Shown piece after piece: positions 55,511 to 62,814 of a stretch of DNA of 64,000 nucleotides. The notes beneath the pieces are model-generated. The model did no database searches and was not told the DNA's origin. It was given only the letters and a program-made list of their open reading frames with translations. The position numbers were made by a program, and so were the translations under genes. Origin of the DNA: Pseudomonas mendocina (GTDB lineage Bacteria; Pseudomonadota; Gammaproteobacteria; Pseudomonadales; Pseudomonadaceae); assembly GCF_003008615.1 (NCBI RefSeq), contig NZ_CP027657.1, forward strand, positions 5,332,001-5,396,000. The letters are read 5' to 3'. Each line of letters begins with the position of its first letter. Position 1 is the stretch's first letter.

Positions 55511-56155
55511 ATGAGTCGAGCCGATACACCCAGTAGCGCGCCTGCCCAGCCCCTCACTCGCGGCTACAAGAAGCGCGAGCGCACACGCCGCGGCCTGATC
55601 GATGCAGCATTGCGCCTGTTCGCCCGCAAGGAGGTGGGCGAAGTGGCGCTGCTCGACGTGGCCACGGAAGCAGAGGTGGCCAGCGGTACCATCTACAACT
55701 ACTTCCGCTCCCGCGAGGAAGTGGTGGAAGCCGTCGGCCTGAGCCTGGCCGACGAGTTCTCCGAAGTCATCGCCTCGCGCAGCGCCGGCATTCACAGCGG
55801 CGCACAGCGTCTGGCCGTAGGCATTCGCCTGTTCATCCTGCGTGCGCTCGCCGACCCGCAATGGGCCAGCGCAGTGATCCGCGTGGTGCACTTCGACCAG
55901 GCCATGCGCTCGAAAATCGCTGGTTATGTGCTGGCTGACCTGCGCGCCGGTGCCGAGGAAGGCGCCCTCAGCTATGAAGACGAAGGCATCGCCCTCGACC
56001 TAGTGGTGTCCTGCACACTGGGCGCGATGCGCAGTGCGGTCGAGGGGCGTAGCGCAGCGGAACACGATGCGCGGCTCGCGGAAATGATCCTCAAGGCCCT
56101 GGGCGCCACACCGGCCAGAGCACGCAAGCTGGCTCGCCAGGCCCTGCCGGACTAA
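55511..56155 (+). CDS. TetR-family regulator
   Basis: 214 residues. The helix-turn-helix reads LLDVATEAEVASGTIYNYF after an N-terminal basic stretch (RGYKKRERTRRG). The C-terminal part resembles the other TetR protein of this cluster (59918) at DPQWASAVIRVVHFD. It stands 58 bp after the hydroxylase on the same strand and overlaps the OYE-like gene by 4 bp on the other strand. Confidence 0.88.
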   Translation: MSRADTPSSAPAQPLTRGYKKRERTRRGLIDAALRLFARKEVGEVALLDVATEAEVASGTIYNYFRSREEVVEAVGLSLADEFSEVIASRSAGIHSGAQRLAVGIRLFILRALADPQWASAVIRVVHFDQAMRSKIAGYVLADLRAGAEEGALSYEDEGIALDLVVSCTLGAMRSAVEGRSAAEHDARLAEMILKALGATPARARKLARQALPD

Positions 56156-57384
56156 CGCGTGCTCGCCAGCCAGCGCCGGTAGCGGCGCGCCTGACGCCGG
56201 AGCGTCAGCTGACTTCCGAGCAACGCCAGCAAGGGAGATACCCTCGGGTTGGTCGGACGCCCCTTGCCCAGCAGTACCAGCTGTTTCTTGACCACGGCCT
56301 GGGTCGCCCCGGCGGCAAGCGCCTTGTTCTTCCAGTTCACCACCACAGGCTGCACGACGGCATCCTCGCCTTGGCGCCAGCGTGTCGGTAACTGTGGCTC
56401 CATGGCCAGCGCAGTGGCCATGCCGACCATCGCCACACGCCCCTGCAAGGCCTGCTCGGCGACTGCCTTGCGGCGCACGCCGCCGGTGACCATGATCGGC
56501 ATGCGCGCTACCGCGCCGATGCGCTCGGCGAATTCGAGAAAGTAGGCTTCGCGCGCCAGGGTACTGCCGTCGCGTGTCTGCCCCTGCATCGCCGGGCTCT
56601 CGTAGCTGCCACCGGAAAGCTCGATCAGATCCACCGCCAGCGGGTTGAGCATCTGCACCACGGCAGTTGCCTCCTCGCTATCGAAGCCGCCCCTCTGGAA
56701 ATCGGCCGAATTGAGCTTCACCGCCACACAGAACTGCGCAGTGACCTGCGCCCGTACGGCAGCCACGGTACGCAGCAGGATGCGCGCACGATTCTCCAGG
56801 CTGCCGCCCCATTGATCATCGCGGCGATTGCTCAGTGGCGAAAGAAACTGGCTGAACAGGTAACCGTGCGCCGCATGGATCTGAACGCCGGTGAAGCCGG
56901 CACGTTCGGCCAGCACGGCGGTGCGGACGTAGCGCTCGATCAGTGCCTCGATCTCCCTTTCGGACAGGGCGCGGGGCTGGGCGAACAGTCGCTCCAGACC
57001 GGGGATCTTCACCGGCACCGCCGACGGCCCGAGTGCCGGCTGACCAAGGACAGCCATTAACTGCCGGCCGGGATGATTGATCTGCAGCCAGGCCTGCGCG
57101 CCCTCGCTGCGGCATGCCTGCGCCCAGTCGTGAAACCGTGGCAAATGCCTGTCACTTTCCAGCACCACGCCTCCCGGCCCGGTCAGCGCATGACGATCGA
57201 CCATCACGTTGCCGGTGATGATCAGGCCCGCACCGCCCTGCGCCCAGCTGCGGTAGAGCTGGATCAGTGCCGGGCTCGGCGCATGGTCGACGTCGGCCAG
57301 GTTCTCCTCCATTGCGGCCTTGGCGATACGGTTGGGGATGACCTGGCCGTTGGGCAGGTGCAACGGCTCGAACAAGCGGCTCAT
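56152..57384 (-). CDS. NADH:flavin oxidoreductase / old yellow enzyme-like reductase
   Basis: 410 residues, a TIM-barrel OYE with the catalytic IHAAHGYLFSQFLSP and WGGSLENR segments. It lacks the Fe–S and second flavin domains of long 2,4-dienoyl-CoA reductases. It should reduce an activated C=C bond. I start at ATG 57384 (SRLFEPLHLPNG is the family N-terminus). It is 4 bp after the amidohydrolase stop, so the three minus genes form an operon. Confidence 0.9.
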   Translation of the reverse strand: MSRLFEPLHLPNGQVIPNRIAKAAMEENLADVDHAPSPALIQLYRSWAQGGAGLIITGNVMVDRHALTGPGGVVLESDRHLPRFHDWAQACRSEGAQAWLQINHPGRQLMAVLGQPALGPSAVPVKIPGLERLFAQPRALSEREIEALIERYVRTAVLAERAGFTGVQIHAAHGYLFSQFLSPLSNRRDDQWGGSLENRARILLRTVAAVRAQVTAQFCVAVKLNSADFQRGGFDSEEATAVVQMLNPLAVDLIELSGGSYESPAMQGQTRDGSTLAREAYFLEFAERIGAVARMPIMVTGGVRRKAVAEQALQGRVAMVGMATALAMEPQLPTRWRQGEDAVVQPVVVNWKNKALAAGATQAVVKKQLVLLGKGRPTNPRVSPLLALLGSQLTLRRQARRYRRWLASTR

Positions 57385-57388
57385 AGCT

Positions 57389-58591
57389 TCAATCCTTAAG
57401 ACGCTGAGCCAGTGCGGCCAGCGGTTGGGTAGCCGTCCGCCCCAGTCGGTGCAGGGTGGACTCGGATGCATGACGGGGCGCGGCGACGACCGCCTCGCCA
57501 GCCTTGGCAAAACGCGGGAACAGGCTCAGCCCATGGCCACGTGCGATACCGGCAAGCTGTGTGGCCGACCATGGGGAAGCACTGCCCAGCTCTGCTAGCT
57601 GCTGCTCGACCAACGCGGGCGGAGCAATTGGGAAGCCACTGCCGAACAACACCTGACGCGGCTCGACCAGTTCGTGCAGAACCGCCTGGGTCGGGGCCGA
57701 CGGCGCCAATGCGGTATCGAAATAGAAGCGCTGCAGATAGCTCATCACCCCCTGAGGCACGCGCTCCTGAAACTCGGGGATGGCATTGGCCAGCGACACC
57801 CGCCAGGCCGCATAGGGCAGGAAGCCGCCGGCATTGGCGAGAATCCAGCGGATACCCGGATAACGCTCCATCGTCCCCGAAAGCATCAGGTTCACGGCGG
57901 CACGGGTCGTGTCGCAGACCAGTTCCAGTACGAAGCCTGGCGCCTCCACGGCCAGCGTCTGGCTGCTCGGATGCAGGTTGGGCTGGACGAACACGGTCGC
58001 TTCGCGTCGATCCAGCTCGGCCATCAGCTCGTCCAGGCGTGGATCGCCGAGAAAAACGCCTGAACTGCTGGCCAGCAGCATCACGCCATCGGCCTTGAGC
58101 ACATCCAGCGCGTGAATCGCCTCGGTACACGCCTCAGCTGTGGACGGCAATGGCAGCGTGGCGAACGTACCGAAGCGATTCGCCTGGCGCTGCACCAACT
58201 CGGCCGCGTACTCGTTGCAGCGCCGCGCCAGTTCGGCGCGGGCAGCGGGCTCAGCGAAGTCGACCGCCGGCGCCGGCAGGGACATCAGCGCCGCCTGGAT
58301 GCCCTGGGCATCGAGCAGGGCCAGCGAATGCTCCGGCGTCCACGGCGGCAACGTCTGCCCGGCAACCCCGCCGAACCCTGCGCGCTGCAGCGCCTCGACA
58401 TAAAAAGGCGGCAGCAGGTGATGGTGTACATCGACGCGCCACGACGCCGAATGCGGCTCGACGCTCACAGGCGCCTCTTCGCTTTCAGGCGCGCCGGACT
58501 GTGAAGCGGAACCCAGGCCGGGCAGGTTTTCCGCCAGTAGCGAGGCACCGACGAGCGCGCCGGCGCCAACCATGAAATGACGACGTTTCAT
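57389..58591 (-). CDS. Tat-exported amidohydrolase-family protein lacking three metal ligands
   Basis: 400 residues. A twin-arginine-type signal (MKRRHFMVGAGALVGASLLA) precedes an amidohydrolase_2 (ACMSD-like) domain. The first HxH motif (H56, H58) is kept. At three other ligand or catalytic positions it differs from its neighbour at 58600: Q203 instead of His, N253 instead of His, G319 instead of Asp. It probably no longer binds metal in the normal way and may be a pseudoenzyme, or have a new role outside the cytoplasm. Confidence 0.88.
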   Translation of the reverse strand: MKRRHFMVGAGALVGASLLAENLPGLGSASQSGAPESEEAPVSVEPHSASWRVDVHHHLLPPFYVEALQRAGFGGVAGQTLPPWTPEHSLALLDAQGIQAALMSLPAPAVDFAEPAARAELARRCNEYAAELVQRQANRFGTFATLPLPSTAEACTEAIHALDVLKADGVMLLASSSGVFLGDPRLDELMAELDRREATVFVQPNLHPSSQTLAVEAPGFVLELVCDTTRAAVNLMLSGTMERYPGIRWILANAGGFLPYAAWRVSLANAIPEFQERVPQGVMSYLQRFYFDTALAPSAPTQAVLHELVEPRQVLFGSGFPIAPPALVEQQLAELGSASPWSATQLAGIARGHGLSLFPRFAKAGEAVVAAPRHASESTLHRLGRTATQPLAALAQRLKD

Positions 58592-58599
58592 ACTCGGCC

Positions 58600-59673
58600 T
58601 CAGCGACTGCGTACGCGTTCGACGAAGGCACCGACCGGGCGGGCCAGGTTTCGCTTCAAACGGTTGGTGAACGATTCACCGCTGTAGATCGGCGCAGGCT
58701 GTACCACCTCGCCCTCCTGGCGATAGCGCGGGAACAGGCTCAGGGCATGCCCACGGTGAATACCGTACAACTGCTCCGCAGACCACAGCGGGTTCTCCTC
58801 CAGCGTCTGGCATTGCAGGGTGGTCAGCGGAGCTGGGGCGAAGGGGAAGTCGCTGCCGAAGAGGATATGCGACGGTTCGACCAGCGCCTTGAGCGCCGCC
58901 ATCGAGTAGCGCGAGGGCGACAGCGCGGTGTCGAAGTAGAAACGCTTGAGGTAGTGCATCACCCCCTGTGGCGCCTTGTCCTGAAACTGCGGCAGCGCAT
59001 TGGCCAGCGATACGCGCCAGGCCACGTACGGCAGGAAACCACCGCCATGGGCGAGGATCCAGCGAATGCGCGGATAACGCTCGAGCGTGCCGGTGAGGAT
59101 CAGATTGACCGCAGCCCGCGTCGTGTCGCAGAGAAACTCGATGAGAAAGCCCGGCGCCTGCATGCCCAACTGCTCGCTGGTCTGATGCAGGTTGGGGTGA
59201 ACGAATACCACTGCCTCGCGGCGATCCAGCTCGGCCATCAGCTCGTCGAAACGCGGGTCGCCGAGAAAGACCCCATCGCTACTGCCGAACATCACCAGGC
59301 CATCGGCCTTGAGCACATCCAGCGCGTGGATCGCTTCGGCGCAGCTGGCTTCGGTGAACGGCAGTGGCAACAGGGCAAAGCTGCCGAAGCGCTCAGGATG
59401 CCGGCTGCACAGTTCGGCGGCGTACTCATTGCAGGCGCGCGCCAGGCTACTGGCCTGCGCCACCCCGCCACCGAGGTGGGCACCCGGCGTGGTCAGGGAG
59501 GTAATCGCACGCTGGATGCCGTTGACATCCATGACCTGCAGGGACTTTTCCGGCGACCAGTTGGGCAACGGCGCCCCCGCATGCAGTTGCAGGCCGTGAC
59601 GGTGGATGGCCTCGGCATAGACCGGCGGGATGATGTGGTGGTGAACGTCGATACGGCCTTGCTGGATGCTCAT
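58600..59673 (-). CDS. Amidohydrolase (ACMSD-like decarboxylase/hydrolase family)
   Basis: 357 residues. Ligands visible: H11 and H13 (DVHHH), H159 (FVHPNLH), H209 (LAHGGG) and D275 (GSDFP). The family includes decarboxylases of aromatic-type acids and 2-pyrone lactonases. It has no signal peptide, so it is cytoplasmic. It is the first gene of the leftward operon, 8 bp before its Tat-signal paralogue, and stands opposite the TetR gene with two palindromes in the shared space. Confidence 0.9.
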   Translation of the reverse strand: MSIQQGRIDVHHHIIPPVYAEAIHRHGLQLHAGAPLPNWSPEKSLQVMDVNGIQRAITSLTTPGAHLGGGVAQASSLARACNEYAAELCSRHPERFGSFALLPLPFTEASCAEAIHALDVLKADGLVMFGSSDGVFLGDPRFDELMAELDRREAVVFVHPNLHQTSEQLGMQAPGFLIEFLCDTTRAAVNLILTGTLERYPRIRWILAHGGGFLPYVAWRVSLANALPQFQDKAPQGVMHYLKRFYFDTALSPSRYSMAALKALVEPSHILFGSDFPFAPAPLTTLQCQTLEENPLWSAEQLYGIHRGHALSLFPRYRQEGEVVQPAPIYSGESFTNRLKRNLARPVGAFVERVRSR

Positions 59674-59719
59674 TGTTGTTATGCCTAGGGATCAGTGACA
59701 GGACATCTCACAACAATAA

Positions 59720-59735
59720 TGAACACCAGTGTTCA
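59720..59735. promoter_or_regulatory. TetR operator copy 1
   Basis: TGAACACCAGTGTTCA is a palindrome with 7-bp perfect arms around CA. It lies 46 bp before the start of the amidohydrolase gene. A second copy is at 59872. Confidence 0.85.
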
Positions 59736-59871
59736 ATTAAATCAATATAAAAAATCGGATAAATACCCTAAGCACGCTGAAAAGAACTCAAACCACCGGA
59801 ATTAATCAGCTTTAACACCTGCAACCCAGCTCTCCGGCTATCAGACAGAGAAATATCCTGTTGACGAGAAA

Positions 59872-59887
59872 TGAACACGAGTGTTCA
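59872..59887. promoter_or_regulatory. TetR operator copy 2
   Basis: TGAACACGAGTGTTCA, the same arms as copy 1 with GA in the centre, 30 bp before the TetR ATG. Both copies are followed by AAT and AT-rich DNA. The space 59736–59871 holds no gene. Confidence 0.85.
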
Positions 59888-59917
59888 ATAAAGTCAGATT
59901 CGACTGTGGAGAGCCCC

Positions 59918-60532
59918 ATGGAAGCCCTGAACCCCGTGCAACGCCGCATTCACCAGGCCGCACTGCGCCTGTTCGCCGAGAAAGGCGTCAGCCAGGTCAA
60001 CATCAGCGACCTCGCCCAAGAGGCTGGCGTAGCCCGTGGCACCATCTACAACAACGTCGACAGCATCGAGCAGTTGTTCCAGCAGGTAGCCAGCCAGCTG
60101 AGCAAGGAGATGCACCAGCGGGTCAGCCGCAGCTTCGCCGGGGTCGAGGATCCCGCCCAGCGCCTGGCCAACGGCATTCGTTTCTTCGTCCGGCGCACTC
60201 ATGAAGAGCCGCAGTGGGGCATCTTTCTCAGCCGCTTCGCCATGAGCGACGCGTCGCTGCGCGAGATGTTCTACAGCCAGGCCACCCTCGACCTGATGAA
60301 CGGCCTGCAGGCCGGTCGCTACCAGTTCCGCCACGAGCAGATGGTCAGCGTCATCTCGCTGATCTCGGGTTCCACCCTGGCGGCCATGTTCCTGGTGCTT
60401 GAAGGGCTGAAGACCTGGCGCGAAGCCGGCAGCGACATCGCCGAGATGATCCTGCGCGCACTCGGGCTGCCCGACCAGGAAGCGCGCAGTCTGGCGACGA
60501 CTGATCTGCCGCCGCTGCACACCCTGGACTGA
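59918..60532 (+). CDS. TetR-family regulator
   Basis: 204 residues. Helix-turn-helix ISDLAQEAGVARGTIYNNV (about residues 30–48) and a TetR C-terminal domain rich in aromatic residues. I use ATG 59918, which has GTGGAGAG upstream; the longer frame from 59861 would overlap operator copy 2. It probably represses itself, the minus amidohydrolase operon and the plus dioxygenase operon through the TGAACAC palindromes. Confidence 0.9.
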   Translation: MEALNPVQRRIHQAALRLFAEKGVSQVNISDLAQEAGVARGTIYNNVDSIEQLFQQVASQLSKEMHQRVSRSFAGVEDPAQRLANGIRFFVRRTHEEPQWGIFLSRFAMSDASLREMFYSQATLDLMNGLQAGRYQFRHEQMVSVISLISGSTLAAMFLVLEGLKTWREAGSDIAEMILRALGLPDQEARSLATTDLPPLHTLD

Positions 60533-60611
60533 TTCGTCACCCCCAACAACGATCCTGCCGAACAGGGTCGCAGGCCTCTCTTTGCCTGCGAAAACCCCGG
60601 AGAGCGCGACA

Positions 60612-61700
60612 ATGACGCAACGCCCCACTCCTCTGCTCGCCACTGCCCAACCGAGACGGCATGCCAAGCCCACGGTCAAGGCCCAGGCTTTGGCCCACCT
60701 GATTTTCGAACGCCCGGATCTTGATGAAGCCGAACGTTTCCTGGTGGATTTCGGCCTCCAGGTCGCCCACCGTGAAGCGGACTGCCTGTACCTGCGCGGC
60801 ACCGGCAGCGCCCCCTACTGCTACCGTGTTCAGCGCGCGGACAAAGCACGCTTCGTCGGTTTCGGCCTGACCCTGGCCAGCCGTGCCGATCTGCAACGCC
60901 TGGCAGCCCTGCCCGGCGCCTCGTCCATCGCAACGCTGCAGACGCCTGGGGGTGGCGAGTGCGTGCGACTGACCGATCCCTCCGGTTTCCTGGTCGAGGC
61001 AATCCATGGCCAACAGGCTGTAGCCGCCCTGCCTCACCGCGCGCCGCTGCCGATGAATCTGGTCGACGAGTTGCCCAGGATCAACGCCACCCAACGTCCG
61101 CCAGTAGCGCCCCCCGAAATCATCCGCCTCGGCCATGTCGTCATGGAGGTCGCCGACTACCAGGCGACGTGCGCCTGGTACACCGACCACTTCGGCTTCA
61201 TTCCCAGCGACGTGCAGGTGCTGCCCGACGGCTCGCCCGCGGTGGCGTTCATGCGCCTGGATCTGGGCGACACCCCGGCCGACCACCATACCCTCGCCAT
61301 CGCCCAGGGCTTCATGGCGACCTACAGCCACAGCGCCTACGAAGTGGTCGATGCCGATGCCGTCGGCATGGGCCAGCGCGTTCTGCGGCAGAACGGCTGG
61401 CGACATGCCTGGGGCATCGGCCGGCACATCCTCGGCAGCCAGATCTTCGACTACTGGCAAGACCCCTGGGGCGACAAGCATGAGCACTACTGCGACGGCG
61501 ACCTGTTCACTGCGGATCAGCCCACCGGCATCCATGCGGTCAGCCCGGAGGCCATGTCGCAGTGGGGGCAGCGCATGCCCAAGAGCTTCACCAAGCCCCG
61601 GCTCACCCTGGGCAACCTGCGCGCCCTGCTGCGCAACCTGCGCCATAGCCCGGATCTGACCCTGCGCAAGCTGATCGTGCTGGCGCGGATGTTCGGCTAG
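60612..61700 (+). CDS. Type I extradiol dioxygenase (VOC family)
   Basis: 362 residues, two VOC domains, of which only the C-terminal one binds metal. The predicted Fe ligands are H165 (GHVVMEV), H230 (HSAYEV) and E281 (after DPWGDKH). It cleaves a catechol beside the hydroxyl groups. Together with the class A hydroxylase and the FAH hydrolase it gives a short meta-cleavage route. ATG 60612 follows CCGGAGAGCGCGACA; the 60582 ATG is less well placed. Confidence 0.9.
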   Translation: MTQRPTPLLATAQPRRHAKPTVKAQALAHLIFERPDLDEAERFLVDFGLQVAHREADCLYLRGTGSAPYCYRVQRADKARFVGFGLTLASRADLQRLAALPGASSIATLQTPGGGECVRLTDPSGFLVEAIHGQQAVAALPHRAPLPMNLVDELPRINATQRPPVAPPEIIRLGHVVMEVADYQATCAWYTDHFGFIPSDVQVLPDGSPAVAFMRLDLGDTPADHHTLAIAQGFMATYSHSAYEVVDADAVGMGQRVLRQNGWRHAWGIGRHILGSQIFDYWQDPWGDKHEHYCDGDLFTADQPTGIHAVSPEAMSQWGQRMPKSFTKPRLTLGNLRALLRNLRHSPDLTLRKLIVLARMFG

Positions 61701-61710
61701 CGCCCGCGCC

Positions 61711-62814
61711 ATGTCTGCCTGCAAGCGCCGCACGCTGCTCAAGGCCAGCCTTGCCCTGGCCGGTGGCGCCTTGTTGCCGTGCGCCGCGACCGCCTGGGAA
61801 GAACAACAACAATCCACTGCCTCCGTGCAACTAACCGCGTCACCGGGAGTCACCACCATGCCTGTTCATGTAGTCCATTTCGAGCACCAGAACCAAGCCC
61901 AGTGGGGGGTGATACGCCAGGGACGGATATCACGGATTCCCGGAACCTACGCCAGCACGGGCGACCTGATCAGCAATACCCATATCGACCAGTTGGCCGA
62001 GTTGCAGGGCGATGAACTGGCACTCGACGAAGTGCGCCTGCTCTCGCCCATCACCCGTGATCAACAGTTCGTCTGCCAGGGCGCCAACTACCGCCAGCAC
62101 ATGATCGAGTCGGGTATGGATCCCGACGTGAAGAACTTCAACATGATCTTCACCAAGGCCACCAGCTGCATCGTTGCGGCGGACAGCGAGCTGATCAAAC
62201 CCCGCGAAGTGCGCTTCCTCGACTACGAGATCGAGCTGGGCCTGGTGCTCAAGCGCGAGATCAGCGGCCAGCAGCGCGTGACCGATGCCAACCTGCATGA
62301 GTTCGTCGCCGGCGTGGTGATCGTCAACGACTATTCGGCGCGCGACATCCAGATCCCGCAGATGCAGTTCTACAAGGGCAAGAGCTATCGCACCTTCGGC
62401 CCGGTCGGCCCCTTCCTCTGCCTGCTCGGCGCCGAGGATATGCACTACCTGAAGAAACTGCAGTTACGCCTGACCGTGAACGGCCAGGTGCGTCAGCAGG
62501 ACAGCACGGCCAACCTGGTCTACGGCCCGGCGGAAACCCTAACAGAGCTGTCCGGCGTGCAGGACTTCGTCGCCGGCGACCTGATCGCCACGGGCACGCC
62601 GGCCGGTTGTGCCCTGAGCATTCCATCACCCATGAAACAGCGCATCGGCGCCCTGTTGCCGGAGGCCGTGAAATGGAAAGCCTTCCTCAAGGCCCAGGAG
62701 GGACGTAGCGCCTATTACCTGAAGAAAGGCGATGTCGTCGAAGCCCGTATCAGCAGCGCCGACGGCCTGATCGACCTGGGCGTACAGCGTAACGTCGTGG
62801 TGGAGCAAGCCTGA
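61711..62814 (+). CDS. Fumarylacetoacetate-hydrolase-family protein with a Tat-like leader
   Basis: 367 residues. The FAH core shows FDYEIELGLVL-type acidic ligands (in FLDYEIELGL), VNDYSARDIQ and GDLIATGTPAGC. Such enzymes hydrolyse or decarboxylate ring-cleavage products. The first 30 residues (MSACKRRTLLKASLALAGGALLPCAA, given here by its key KRRTLLK) look like a twin-arginine signal, which is unusual for a cytoplasmic family. ATG 61858 with GGGAG upstream would give the ordinary cytoplasmic form, so either start may be used. Its stop overlaps the ligase start (TGATG). Confidence 0.87.
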   Translation: MSACKRRTLLKASLALAGGALLPCAATAWEEQQQSTASVQLTASPGVTTMPVHVVHFEHQNQAQWGVIRQGRISRIPGTYASTGDLISNTHIDQLAELQGDELALDEVRLLSPITRDQQFVCQGANYRQHMIESGMDPDVKNFNMIFTKATSCIVAADSELIKPREVRFLDYEIELGLVLKREISGQQRVTDANLHEFVAGVVIVNDYSARDIQIPQMQFYKGKSYRTFGPVGPFLCLLGAEDMHYLKKLQLRLTVNGQVRQQDSTANLVYGPAETLTELSGVQDFVAGDLIATGTPAGCALSIPSPMKQRIGALLPEAVKWKAFLKAQEGRSAYYLKKGDVVEARISSADGLIDLGVQRNVVVEQA

